Positions 46,937-58,427 of a DNA stretch of 64,000 bases are shown here, piece after piece. A program made the position numbers and the translations under genes. The notes beneath the pieces were generated by a model. That model was not told where the DNA came from and did no database searches. It worked only from the letters and a program-made list of their open reading frames with translations. The DNA lies in NCBI GenBank assembly GCA_012932865.1, contig SAXG01000047.1:186001-250000 (forward strand), written 5' to 3'. The stretch comes from Amylostereum areolatum (taxonomy: Eukaryota > Basidiomycota > Agaricomycetes > Russulales > Stereaceae). How positions within the stretch are numbered: position 1 is the stretch's first letter; every line of letters starts with the position of its first letter.

Positions 46937-48953
46937 ATGGAGAAAGAACCCAGGTTAGTCACCAGTAAGGTGGGTACAATGCTGCATGAATTAATCGATG
47001 CTGTTTCCAAACTGCAGTATCATCGAAGCTCGAGATCATTTGTGGAACGCGGTGGACAAAGAACTCGCCGCGCTGGATGCTGTCGTATCCCGCATCCGTT
47101 TCCCCCGAAACAGCCTGGCACCCGTTTGCAGCCTCCCCCGCGAGATCCTAGCGACCATCTTTGAACTGTACGCCTTGCAGTTTCAGATCGACGTCGAATG
47201 TCTTCCCGAAGGCCGGAAGAAAAGCATCTCCCAGGACCCCCTTGACCAAAGCGGCATCGGGTGGGTGGTATCCCTCACGCACATCTGCCGGCACTGGAGA
47301 AGCATAGCATTGAGCTCTCCAGCCCTTTGGAGATACGTCGACCTCACCGGCGGTATCGAGTGGTGGAACGAAATAATTATTAGGTCGGGCGCCATGCCGC
47401 TAGACGTTGTCCTGTCGGATAGGCAGACATGCGATACCCGTCTCAATGAACTTGGGATCGCGAGGATCAAGCCCACGTGCGTCCTCAAGAGTATCCAGAG
47501 GGACAGTCCATCATCCACCCATACCCATACCCATACCGATCGTATCAGGTCTCTTCAGGTAGACGGATGCCCCGGGAATGCAGCTCAACTTCTCTCCAGC
47601 CTCGGGAAACCGGCGCCTATCCTTCAGGAACTCGCCGTAAGGTACCACGAACGTCTTGACATGTTCGACGTCGAGAGAGCAGACGTCATGCTCCCAGAAA
47701 ACCTCTTTTCCGGAAGCGCCCCCAGGCTACGCTCCATTCGCCTCCGTGATTGTTATTTACCTTGGACGTCACCCCTTCTAAAAAACCTAGCTCATCTCAG
47801 GCTAGTGTCGGACCCCGTGAGACCCCGCGCCCTCTTTCACCGGCAGGCTCGTGCTGGATCTCTCGTTGATCTTCTCAACATGATCGAGACAATGCCTTTC
47901 CTTGAAACACTCAGCCTCGTGGAAGTCCTCCCACACGATCCGGAGAGCGTACCCGCGAACAGGCCAAAAATTGTCCTGCGGATTCTAACTACTCTTCTTC
48001 TATCCGACAACGCCAGCGCGTGCGCTGTGCTTTTGAGACACCTGGAGATACCTTCCTGTCTCGACTTCACAGTGCGTTGTACCTCAATCGACGACGTTGA
48101 TGTGAATTGCCGCGCCATCTTGCCCTTCTTCTCCCTCGCCACCGATCGAGTTCACGGTTTAGGGAAAGTCATTCGCGCTCTTGACGTGGAGTGCCAAGCC
48201 CAATGTGGATTGACCATAACGGCGTATGAGGAAGGTTCGGAGTGGGACAGCCCTGTGATTACTGCTTCTATCAGCGAGCGGGCCATGCCTATGGAGTGGG
48301 TTGAGGACAGAGGCGCAGCGTTGGGGAAGGCACTGGAATCTTTCCCACTTCACACACTTACCGGCCTTTTGTTCAAAAGTTCTCACTTCACCAAAGAGCA
48401 GTGGGTTCGCCTTTTTTCCTGTGTCACACAGATCTCCCACATCTATGCCGCGAATGACGCAGGCGCGACACTCATCTCTGTGCTCGATCCCAATATCTAT
48501 CTGGAGCATAACCTCGATGCTGAACCGGTGACGGACAGAAGACGCATGTTCCCTCACCTCAATTCACTGGTGTTAGAGCGCGTGAAGCTCAATCAATCCG
48601 AAAGCACGGGCGAAGACGATCTTGGTACGAGGCTGTCGCGTTACATCAAAGACCGCCAGGACGTGATGATGGAGTTCATGCTCACCATTCGGGACAACCG
48701 GCTTTCGGAGGCCGCGGCTCGCGTTCTGTATAGCATCACCATCTTCAGTTGGGACCACGAGGAATGGGAGACGGATGAAGAGGAGGATGACGGGGATGAC
48801 GGGGATGACGGGGATTACTGGGACAGGTGGCCCTGGACTCAGAGGAGGCTGAGGACTGGGATGACGATGATGATAACGATGAAGGTGACGAGGAGGAGGA
48901 CGACGACGACGACGACGACGAACACTAAAAATGAGGGATCTGTAGTAGAGTAG
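46937..48953 (+). CDS. F-box protein 3
   Basis: A 17-nt first exon (46937-46953, MEKEPS) plus exon 47018-48953, giving 650 residues. Leader ARDHLWNAVDKELAALDA, F-box-like segment PVCSLPREILATIFELYALQ at about residues 40-60, then IGWVVSLTHICRHWRSIALS and LRR-like strands. The C-terminus begins as an acidic tail (DEEEDDGDDGDDGD), then turns into RRRTTTTTTT. The neighbouring frame continues as Asp/Glu through to EH and a stop, so a 1-nt frameshift in the tail is likely. Presumed SCF substrate adaptor. A CACTA element starts 52 bp past the stop. Confidence 0.78.
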
Positions 48954-49001
48954 ACCGAATACCTACTTTACAAGCTTCATCAAGCCTTTTTGGGCTCGGG
49001 A

Positions 49002-50277
49002 CTTCACTAGGAGGGTACCGTGAGCTGATTTTCACCACTCTTTACACCTCTTTGGGCGGTGAATTCCACCGCTCGAAGTACTCGTTTTCAGTACCATGGA
49101 ATGAATTTCAGTCCTGCACGGGGTGATTTTCGTGATGTGAAAATCACCGGAAAAAAGTACCATTTCACCGCTTTTTTGTCACGAATTCTCACTTTCTCGT
49201 AACGCCGACGCGTGAATATCAGCATGAAAAACAGTGAAAAGCAACACCCCATGGTGATATACAGCAGCTTTCATCCTCAAAACCCTTGGCAGGATCCAGC
49301 ACTTTACGCGTTCATAAACAGACACATGGCATTATGAGCTCATAATCACACTACAATATACACTATATACAAATCTATGCACACCGCTGGCGGTACCCAA
49401 CGAGACCCTCTCGCGTAACCACGTCTCCTCTTCGTGACGTCCACCCGCACGCCCCGGGCCCAAATGCGAATGGCTGGAATGGCTGTCGGAGTGTAAGCAG
49501 CAGCATCGAAGCGATGCGCGCGTGGGGCGTGGCCTGTCCAAACATTTAATATCGCTCCGTGGCAAGGGAGAGAAGGCGGAATACTCACCCCCATCTGATA
49601 CCCTAGCATCCCCCGTTTTGTGTCCATCAATGACAGTCCCCGGCCATGCTCTATGTAAACAAAAGTCAGCAGCCGAAGAGACTGTCGCCATCACCGAAGA
49701 GAAATGAGACGGTGCGAGAGCACCGGCAACGGCGGTGAAGAGCCGCTGTCACCGATGCACAATGCATAAGAGGCCATATGGCCTGGGTTTGTGATGTTGA
49801 GTGAACCGTGAACGAGCCGCTTCATGCTACAAAGCATGCGCGGGACGAGCCGGAGGAGGATAGAAGGAAAAAAATAGATCAATACGAAGACGTACCGTTG
49901 CAAAGAGTTGCCCAGACTTAGGGTACACTTTATGTGTCCTTACGAGAACATGGAAGGGGAGGGTGGAGAGGGAGAGTGCACGACGACTGAACCCGTCGCC
50001 GAGTCGTTGAGGAAGAAGCTGAAGCGCTGAAGTCGAACCATGCGCGTGAGCTGGCGACATCACGGATACGTGACTGACCATCACTGGTTCGTGACGATTG
50101 TTACGAGTCCGTGACCAAGGAACCGCTGATGGAAATCACCATGTAAAGCGGTTATCACGCTTGTCTGAAAAACAGCTCCAAATCACCACCTGTCGAAATC
50201 ACCCCAAAAATCACCTTAATTCGGAAATTCACCACATCAAACGGTGGGAAACAGTCGGACATGTCCTTATAGTGCTT
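49002..50277. repeat. 3-bp target duplication of CACTA copy 2
   Basis: CTT at 49002-49004 and at 50275-50277 directly abuts the CACTA and TAGTG ends, the 3-bp duplication expected for the CACTA superfamily. Confidence 0.65.
49005..50274 (-). mobile_element. CACTA-type non-autonomous element, copy 2
   Basis: 1,270 bp, an inverted near-identical copy of 33286-34564, with the same CACTAGGAGGGTACC and CACTATAAGGACATG ends. Only scattered substitutions and a small deletion separate them. No transposase frame. It lies in the same relative orientation to F-box gene 3 as copy 1 does to F-box gene 1. Confidence 0.8.
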
Positions 50278-50509
50278 GTGTACATAGCACCAGCATAGCA
50301 CCACCGCTCGCGCTCGGCGATTTCAGGATCACCGCTCACGACTCCGGGCCCACTCCAGTGCATAAGAAGTATGGTGCAGTACACGGTAGAGACACGAGGC
50401 TCGCACTGGTTTTATAATTAGAGTCGAAACGTCCGACCGGCGACCGTCGCGATTGCCACGGGGTTTGCGGTGGGTACATCAGCTTCCCCCTGGAGTTGGA
50501 CCTCGCTAG

Positions 50510-50758
50510 GTGCTGAGTCGGTTCGATATCGTATGCGATAGCACCTCTCGGAGCCTCGGCTATCCGCTGGAGTTGAGTTTCCGCGCAGTGAAAGGTATCC
50601 GACAATGTCGGGCGTTCCAAGTGACGCTGGATGATGGGATTATGGCGACGATCGCGAGTAAGCTCCGTGAAGTGAAGCATATCGCCTTTCATCGCCTCGT
50701 CGCTCCGGAGGATCCAAATTTGATGCTATTAGTTGAATATATGCGTACGAGGGCGTAG
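50510..50758 (+). pseudogene. Possible C-terminal gene fragment
   Basis: An 82-residue frame ends in LREVKHIAFHRLVAPEDP and VEYMRTRA. The style recalls the C-terminus of Agaricomycete F-box/LRR-type proteins. Nothing upstream within 230 bp continues the gene before the CACTA element, so it may be a truncated remnant. Assignment is weak. Confidence 0.25.
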
Positions 50759-50976
50759 GTACAGAGAGCGAACGCGCGAAGTGGACTGAAGGAAGGTCTA
50801 CGGTTGGATGGTGATACACTACTAGTTTAACTTTACACTAATCGGCCGCACGAACAGATCTACTGCGCGTGGAATTGTCCAAGGAGCACAGAGGGAGAGA
50901 AAGGATTGCGAGTATACAGCACGGGGTTGGTAGGACTACAGAAGAACAAGAATGCGAATTTCGATTGCGGGATGGA

Positions 50977-53047
50977 TTACACTTCGACTTTCTTCTCGAG
51001 CGCTCGGCGCTCCTGCTCCAGTTGTTTCGCGACTTTGAGATCCTAAGAACAGGGTCAGCATATATGTTCATGATGGCGAGAGGGAGGTGGGGAGGCACGT
51101 ACAAGGCAAGGAGCAAATTTGCTCTTGGAGCGGATTTGTGCGCCCCACTTGTAGAAGAGCAGGGGCAAGGGTGCGAGGAGGATGCCGATGCACCCAATAA
51201 GCGTCGCCGCCCAGTTGACACCCAGCTGCGTGACGTGAAAGAAAGGTTAAACGCGATTTCGTATACGCGAGGCAGAGATGACTCACGTTGTGGAACAACT
51301 GGACGGTGAAGAGCGGGAAGGCGGCCGCGACGGCGGAACGGCACATGGTGTTGGCCGCGAACGCCGAGGCGGAGTACATCAGGTATGTGTCGACAAGGTA
51401 GCTCTGCACAACGCGAGATCAGCCATCGCCTCTGCATGAACTGCGAAGGACGACTCACCAAGAATGAGATAAACACCAGTCCGACACTGCAGCCGATGGG
51501 AATCAGCGCGAGCGCGGGCACATACCACGGCACGGCCGGATACTGGCCCGTCCACCCCAGCCAGAAGATACCGACGATCAGACACGGGCCCGCCACCATC
51601 GCGCCGTACAGCCTGCGTTCCGGCGGGGGGAACCCGCGCCACTCGCGGATCCACTCGGGGAACTTGCGGATGAGGAACATGTTGATCGCGGCGGCGAGCG
51701 CGGCGCCGACGCCGACGCCGATGAAAACGAGGCCGGTTTGCGAGGTCGTGAACCCGCGCTTTTCCTCGAAGATGATGGGCACGGCTTCGAACACTGGATC
51801 GACGCGGACGTTAGGATGCGTGAAGGCGGGTGAGGACGAGAGGACGCACGAGCGTAGAGGACGCCGTAGACGACGGAGAGGTAGACCGTCACGAGAAGGA
51901 GGGTGGGCTCGACGATGAGCATCTTGAACGGCCGGTAGAGCGTGCGGTTGATCAGCGGTCCGAAAGACCAGTCTTGACGTTCAGCCTCGGCGTAAACGTC
52001 CTTGTTGGCATCGGGGTCCTCCTTGCGCAAACGACGGGCCTACCGAAGGGATCAGGACGAAGACGGGGAAATAACCCTATGAAAACACCGCACCTTCTGG
52101 GCCAGGATGACGGGCGCGTATGTCTCCGGTATGAAAAGTGCCCCCAGGACGGTGCATGCGCCAGCAAACATCATCATAACCCAGAACACCCATCTCCAGC
52201 CAAGGTAACTGTCCGTGATACTGAAGCGCAAGAATGAGCGAAAGGCCAAAGAAGGATGTATAAATGGTCTACTTACAAGCCACCGACGATGGGCCCAGTT
52301 ACGGGCCCGATGAACACCATGGTCGAGAATATGGTCGTGGCAGGCCCTCGGGTGATAGGGTCCCATATATCTGCTATAACTCCTCCGGTGTTCACCAACG
52401 GCGCGACGGCAAAGAAGCCGCACAGTGCACGCGTGACCAGGAGTGTTTGCATGTTGGGCGCAAGGGCTTGACCAAGGTGGAATATGGTGTACAGAGCAAG
52501 GGTGATGACGAAAACGGGTCTTCGACCAACGAGTTCTGAGCCGGGACCCCAGAACATGGGGCCGAAGACGTATCCGAGGAGGTAGACGGTGGTGACGAGG
52601 TAGGACACCTCTTTCGAGGTACCGAACTCGGCAGCTATGAGCCGCGTAGCCGTCGACGGTGCAGAAGACGCGAACGTCCTATATAACATTGGTGTAAATA
52701 TGAGCGAACATGCAAGACGGCGACGATTGAAAGGAAGGAAAGACGCACACGTTGACCGTCAACATGCTGATGAACCAAGTCACGAACCATCGATAGCGCC
52801 GGGACCAATTCTGCGGGTTGGCGGGGTCGTTGGGGCCATCCCAAGTGACGAGGTTGGAGTCGAGCTTGGGAAGGCTGGTCTTCGACGCCGTTCGGAGAGA
52901 AGGCTCCCTCGGGTCGTCGCCTCCGTACACGGCCAAGCGCTCCTCGTCGCGGCGGAGTTCCTCATCCAGAGGGAGCTCAAAGACGGTGGAGGAAGGAGAG
53001 GAAGGAGCCTCGTGCTCGAACTCGGACTCGGAGTGGTCGTTGTACAT
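50977..53047 (-). CDS. MFS drug:H+ antiporter-like transporter (DHA1 type)
   Basis: Eight exons: 53047-52749, 52678-52277, 52220-52094, 52039-51850, 51793-51459, 51403-51287, 51225-51103, 51042-50977, giving 552 residues. An acidic cytosolic N-terminus leads to WDGPNDPANPQNWSRRYRW, the hallmark before helix 1 in fungal DHA1 transporters. Conserved features are GSELVGRRPVF (motif A region), the helix 5 motif with GPVTGPIVGG (antiporter motif C), and WRWVFWVMMMF after it. Twelve helices fit, and the C-terminus is a charged coil (EQERRALEKKVE). Likely a plasma-membrane proton-coupled exporter of toxic organics or polyamines; the substrate cannot be read from sequence. Related to the Flr1/Tpo group. 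Confidence 0.9.
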
Positions 53048-54069
53048 CGAAAAGAAAGGAAAGGGGGTGAGGGACGATGAGAACCAGATGGCACAGATCT
53101 TCGCCCTTTATTACTCCCCCTCCCCCGGGCGTGCTCTTCGGAGTAAGGGGTCAGAGCTGGAGAGAACCGGAGCTAGATGGTCGGATATTGATCTAAATTC
53201 GAAGGTAACTGAGCATTGGATAGTACCAGAGTGTCAGCGGGACATGCTTGTTCCCTGGGTCGGCTCATACTTGGTGGCGCCAGGACGGTGATGGACGAAA
53301 GCTTGAGAGCGCGTAGGCTGCGTTGTAAGCACGCAACTCCGACGACTGAAGGTTAAAAGTCTTCAAACACAAAGAAAGCACGAAAGAAAGCGCGGATGGA
53401 ACTAGGACTAACCTTGTTGGACATCGATGACTCAAGGTCCAAACAACGATGGTCTGCGCAGGAGTACTTACTTACCACGCATATTCGCCAGCGGATCTGT
53501 CACGCGTCCGCAACTCCGAGCCGGGGCTGGAGAGACGACATCCCGCATTGTTCCTGCATTGCTTCCCGTCTCCCTCCGTGGCGACAGCTGCGTCGCGATG
53601 ACCTTGTTGTTGCACGTTCTGGCACCAGCTTCAAGTTCGCGCCGAGTGTTAGGTCACAGTTGACCAAATCCGGGTGTGGGCGAATGTAGGCGCTTCAAAT
53701 CGGTCAAAGGGGACCGGCGGCGAGCTTCGGTGAGCGAGGCTCTCTTGAGGTAATTGACTTTAAGCATGTCGTAGTCTAGAGCAGAGCCTCGATAAGTAGA
53801 GGACATCTCGACGACGATGAGTCGAAGAGGGAGGGGATCTAAACGAGATCTCAAAATGATCTAATCTCATGCCCTGTTTACGTAGCTTAGGTCCCAAGAT
53901 AATTTTCCTGCAAAATTGGACCGCATTTGCTCGCGAGGGGTCACGCGGTCCCGAGCACTTTTCCTCGACAGTCTCTCCTTGCGCAAAACATCGACAGTCC
54001 TCGACGACCTCCTCTCCGCTTTCCAGCCCCAGGCGTCCACCACTCTACGACTTCCAAGTTGGAAAAACT
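53048..54069. other. Divergent promoter region, MFS and La genes
   Basis: About 1.0 kb between two divergently transcribed genes. No frame is supported. The last 200 bp before 54070 are pyrimidine-rich, as in many fungal 5' leaders. Confidence 0.4.
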
Positions 54070-55864
54070 ATGACTGAGGTCGTTGAGACGCCGATGCCCG
54101 TCGAAGAACCCTCCAAACCCTCGGATACGACCACTACCGAAGATGTCGCCATGTCCGCCGCACCCGTCGTGGAACGGGAGCTCTCTGAACGTGAACAACA
54201 GGCTGTGAGGCAAGGTACACTCCATCGCTCATCCTCGCTGTTCTAAAAGCCTCTGATCTCGTTGTTCCTGTTGCCCACAGTGGAGTTTTACTTCGCGGAT
54301 TCGAACCTCCCGTTTGACAAGTGCGTCTTTCCTTCCTGTTCTCCATGATAAAGCGGACGCGCTGACGGAGGTCAAGGTTCATGTGGACACTACACACCGC
54401 CAACGCAGAGCACTGGGTGCCGATCGCCACCGTCGCCTCCTTCAAGCGTATGCGCGAGTACCAGTCCGAGGGGACGGAATGGCTGGTCAATGCACTAAGG
54501 TGCAGTACCGAACTCGAGGCAGATGCAGAGGGCAAGAACGTGCGTCGAAGGCACGAAGTGCAAGAGCCGAAGGGGCAGTTTGAACGCAGTGTCTACGCGG
54601 TGCGTCCTCTCTCTTCCGCCCCCCTGTTCCGAGCTGGACCTGACGAGATATACGGGGGTTACATAGAAGGGCTTCCCGGAGGAAAACGCGGAGCTCCAGC
54701 GCAAGCTCGAGCTCTTCTTTGAAAAATACGGCAAGGTGAACGCCGTGCGTATGCGCCGGGACGAGTCCAAAGCCTTCAAGGTACGTCCCCCGACCATCCT
54801 CCCCCCTCACCCGTCCCAAAACCCGCCCTTCTTTTCCAGGGCTCCGTCTTCGCCGAATTCACCGACTTCAAAAGCGTCGACGCCTTCCTGAACGCGGACC
54901 CGAAGCCCGCCTGGGACGGCACCCCCCTCCTCGTCATGTCCAAAGAAGCCTACGTCGAGATGAAGATCAAGGAAAAGGGCCTCACCGGCAAGGCCGCGAA
55001 CAACCGGCGCGAAAACATGGGGCGCAAGGGCTTCAACGCGTTCCAGGAGATGCGGCAGGCGGCCGCGGGCGGGGGGAAAACCGCGCGGGCGAAGCCTGAG
55101 GTCTGGCTGGAGTTCATGGGCTCGCGCATCCTCGTGCGCGAGGAGGACGAGGGGAGCGTGCTCGAGGAGGAGGTGCCCCGGGTCAAGGGCGCGACGCTCA
55201 AGTTCTCGGGATGTGGCGGCGAGGTGTCGTTCGACGACATCAAGCGCCCGCTCAAGGAACGCTTCACGCGCTCGCCGTTCGTCAAGTTCGCGCGGGGGGA
55301 CGACTCTGGCCTCGTCGGATTCGACAAGCCGGTGACGGAGGAGGACCTCGCGTTCGTGAAGGAGAACATCAAGACGCTCAACGGGAAGGACATCAGCTGG
55401 ACCGTGGCGGAAGGTATGTCGGCTCGTCGGGTGGGTTGTTCGACGGAGCGCTGACCATTAGTTTGGTTGGGGTTTTGACAGAGGAGGAGGAACGCACCTT
55501 TGAACTTGAGCGTGCCAACTCGGCCGCCAAACGCATTCTCGGCACGCAGAGTGGGGGACGCGGGGGCCGTGGCGGTAGGGGCGGCCGTGGCGGTGGAGGT
55601 CGCGGGGGTGGAGGTCGTGGGGGTCGAGGAGGTCGCGGTGGTCGTGGAGGTCGTGGGGGTCGTGAAGGTCGTGGAGGCGGCCGTGGAGGACGCGACCGAG
55701 AAGCGCAAGACGCGGCGAAGGAGGGGGAAGAGGGCCAGGCGGGCGAAAAGCGCAAACGGGCGGTCGAACCGGATGGCGGGCACGACGTCGGGGTTCGGGG
55801 GGCGGCGGTGCCCGCGATCGCAAGCGCACCAAAAAAGGCCAAGGTGGACGGCGCGGAGTCGTGA
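54070..55864 (+). CDS. La-type RNA-binding protein
   Basis: Six exons: 54070-54214, 54281-54320, 54377-54599, 54667-54780, 54840-55413, 55482-55864, giving 492 residues. The La motif starts with VEFYFADSNLPFDK (about residues 49-62) and continues through WVPIATVASFKRM. RRM1 covers about 137-215 (LFFEKYGKVNAVRMRRD, SVFAEFTDF). A second RRM-like region lies at about 255-360, including LKFSGCGGEVSFDDIK and VKFARGDDSGLVGF. The C-terminus has an RGG/Gly-Arg repeat (about 388-435) and a basic KKAKV end that may be a nuclear signal. La proteins bind UUU-OH ends of new pol III transcripts and protect pre-tRNAs in the nucleus (Lhp1 in yeast). The RGG tail is longer than in yeast Lhp1. Confidence 0.9.
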
Positions 55865-56384
55865 CCTGCAGGCGTACTACCTTAGTTTGTGGGGCAAGGG
55901 GTAGGTCGAGGAGAAGTTCGCTTGATATATTTGTATGTATTGCTATCGTGTGCTCTTTCTCTCTCCCTTGACCACCTTGGATGGGGGGCTATTCAGCCTC
56001 TGTTGTACTACATTTTACTTGAAAATTTGAGCCGTCTACTGTCCAACGTTACTGTATGGTAGTCGCTCGCAAGAGAAAGTGCAAGATCATGCACTACCAA
56101 ACTCAAGTGAGAGCACCGATAGAATGCTGTTCGGCTGTTCCACAATATTACCGACGTCTAAAGTAATACGGCGACAGAAACCAGTAGAAACTCTGCTGGA
56201 AGGAGGGCCAGTCACCGACTCACCGTGACCGAGTTGACTCTGGCCTGGATTGGATCGCGGAGAATTGACCTCCGGAAAATGCCGAGGCTCCGCTTTCCGC
56301 ATTCTCGCGAACCGCCAGCACCTAATCCGAAATCCGAACGCCAGCCTTCCCTTCCGTCCTCGTCGTCGCCTGTCGTCGCCCGCA
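55865..56384. other. Intergenic region between La and QCR6 genes
   Basis: About 520 bp; 3' UTR of the La gene and promoter of QCR6. No other feature seen. Confidence 0.4.
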
Positions 56385-57061
56385 ATGAGCAGCATCGCAT
56401 CTTTCTTCTCGTCTTTCATCGGCACCACCTACGCCGACGCGCCCGAGGAGAAGCCCGAAGAGACCAAGGAGGAGGAGACCAAGGAAGAGGAGGAGGAAGA
56501 AGAGCCCGAGGACGTGAGTGCCTACGCCTGTTTTTCGTCCGTTCTGCCCTCGGTGTCGCGGGGTAGGAGTGTTGGAAGGTGGTGGTGTGCTGACGAGTGG
56601 CCTGGACGCGTGCAGCTTCACCCCACATTCCGCGAAGAGTGCCAGGAGTCGGCCAAGTGCAAACCTTTGACGGAGCACTTCCTGCACTGTCAGGAGAAGG
56701 TGCAGTCCGGCAAGGGCTTCAAGCACGAGGACTGCGTTGAGGAGATGTGAGTAGCTCATTCGGTTTGCTGGTGTCGCGATGCTGACAAGTTCGGTGTTGC
56801 AGGTGTACGTGCCCGTGCTTTGCTGTCCGATGACTGTCCCATTAACTTATCCCTTCGCTCTCCCCTCGTCACCGTCGTCCACGATAATCCAGTCCAGTGA
56901 GTGTTTGAGTCCTCGTGTCGGTTTTCTTTGTCTGACGACGCGCCTCCCTTGTAGCATGATGCATTGCGCCGACGTACGTTCTCATCTACCACCTTCCCCG
57001 CCTCCTCTGACGCTCTATTCAGAACTGCGTCGCACCAAAACTCTTCGGCAAGCTGCGTTGA
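56385..57061 (+). CDS. QCR6: Complex III hinge protein QCR6
   Basis: Exons 56385-56513, 56616-56746, 56803-56804, 56893-56896, 56955-56973 and 57023-57061 join to 324 nt, 107 residues. The N-terminus is followed by a very acidic stretch (Glu-rich, residues about 20-43), as in all hinge proteins. Next come the twin Cx9C-like Cys positions: EECQESAKCKP, HFLHCQEKV, HEDCVEEM, MMHCADNC, ending VAPKLFGKLR. The protein supports cytochrome c docking at the intermembrane-space face of the bc1 complex. The MFHMM segment can only be made by splicing in a 2-nt (GT) and a 4-nt (TCCA) piece; all introns have GT...AG ends. Skipping them breaks the frame and loses the conserved C-terminus. Confidence 0.85.
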
Positions 57062-57233
57062 AGCCCGACGCTAGTCCTCTCCTTCGTAGTGTAAGCCCTC
57101 ACCCTTACCCCGGACTTCGCGCCCTTATTCGAGTTTCGAACAGACAAGTGTTTCGTTGTACCTTAGAGCCTAGAGGACCCGTGCAATGCGACATGCCTTT
57201 GATTTACCGTTCCTTATTCACTTGAAAGCAGAC

Positions 57234-57524
57234 ATGTCACCGCAACCTTTCACGAAACTGGCGACACGCTTGCATTCCCACCACACCTCTCTTCCTCCCT
57301 CTTTTAGCCATCCGGACGATCTTAAGACATGGTTCTCGTACCCAGGTACGCCCACCTCCTTTTTCGGCAATTCGTCCAATGCATTGACTCGAGGTACTTC
57401 TACCGATACGTCCGCTCTATCACCCTACAGTGTCAAAACTTCCTATGTCAAGGCGACAATCGAGAGTCATCGACCTGCAAAAATTCGGCTGTTGGATGGC
57501 TCGCTGGTGTCCTTTTCGCCGTGA
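57234..57524 (+). CDS. Small hypothetical frame
   Basis: A 96-codon open frame from an ATG, Ser/Thr/Pro-rich (HPDDLKTWFSYPGTPTSFFG). It has no homologue I know and no clear promoter, and may be chance. It begins 170 bp after QCR6 and could also lie in its 3' UTR. Confidence 0.25.
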   Translation: MSPQPFTKLATRLHSHHTSLPPSFSHPDDLKTWFSYPGTPTSFFGNSSNALTRGTSTDTSALSPYSVKTSYVKATIESHRPAKIRLLDGSLVSFSP

Positions 57525-57711
57525 TCTCCATGTCCAGGGCGAAACTTTTGACTGGGTAGGGTGGAGGAGACGGGCGTCGGGTTGAGGGCAATGATGAGGG
57601 TGGAGGAGACGGACACGGCTGTCAGCTGTCAGTGGTGCCATTCGGTTGGATGGGTGACGGACGACAGGAAAGTTGATGCGTGATTCATGACTTCTACTTA
57701 TAAGTTACTAG

Positions 57712-57735
57712 CAGATACCCGTGCTTCGCACGGCA
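57712..57735. repeat. Hairpin repeat ACTAGC-N-CCCGTGC
   Basis: CCGTGCTTCGCACGG at 57719-57733 is a perfect hairpin within ACTAGCAGATACCCGTGC. A related copy, ACTAGCATAGACCCGTGCAT, occurs at 58922. Similar hairpins are dispersed in many fungal genomes; the parent element type is not certain. Confidence 0.5.
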
Positions 57736-58392
57736 TGTTTCAATGCAAGAACCTCTGGAGAACAAATTATCATATTCATAAGGTTCACAGTCCCGTTATG
57801 CCCGTGGGCCAGTACCCACCGTCGCATGCAACTTCTTCCCGTTCCTCCTCCTCCCGTGGGCCTGCTCCCCCCGTGGGCCAGTGCCCCCCCTCCCCCTATT
57901 GTTGACAGCCCCGCCTCTGCACCCTTCATTTATTGCGTAGCCCTGGAATGGAGCTACCGGCCTCTATGGCCCCCTCCCCCTCCTGCCCTGAACCCCTTGT
58001 TGCCTTTCTCTACTTAATATTATGGGTTAGGAATTTCCCCACGCCGCTAACCCTAACCCCATCACCCACACTGGTACCCATTCGGGTTCCCCCTTAGCCC
58101 GTGCTTGTTTTGTAGTAGATTTGAATAAAAATGTACTTTTGACCGAAAACGTCTAAAATAAGCGAAAGAGTAGCCAAGAAACATTGCGAAGCCGAGTCGC
58201 CGACCACAGGGTCCCGCGCCTAGTTTGGCAGCCCGACCCGTACTCACTTGAGTAAACACATATGTATTACCCGTGCTATTTATTCTCCAGTGGCTTGGGC
58301 ATTGGTTATGCAAAAAGAGTAGTACAGACGTTGCTAGAATGTTCGAGAAATGACTGACACTCGGCTACGCGCACGCATCTCACGGATGAGCT
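57736..58392. other. Low-complexity repeat-flank region
   Basis: Pyrimidine-rich DNA with repeated GTGGGCC/CCCCCT blocks (57800-57900) and a TAACCCTAACCCC telomere-type tract (58048). No gene. Confidence 0.4.
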
Positions 58393-58417
58393 TAGATAGA
58401 TAGATAGATAGATAGAT
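58393..58417 (+). repeat. (TAGA)n microsatellite
   Basis: Six tandem TAGA units (25 bp) directly before the minisatellite. Confidence 0.8.
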
Positions 58418-58427
58418 TCTGATTTTA

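Noticed and set aside
55393..55842. Long minus-strand and alternate-frame ORFs over the La gene's RGG region
   Set aside because: They are shadows of a Gly/Arg-repeat coding strand and give low-complexity Pro/Arg or Val/Glu runs.
57780..58017. Pro-rich frames at 57687-58017 as a small secreted protein
   Set aside because: The frame follows repeated GTGGGCC/CCCCCT DNA and has no signal peptide or conserved core.
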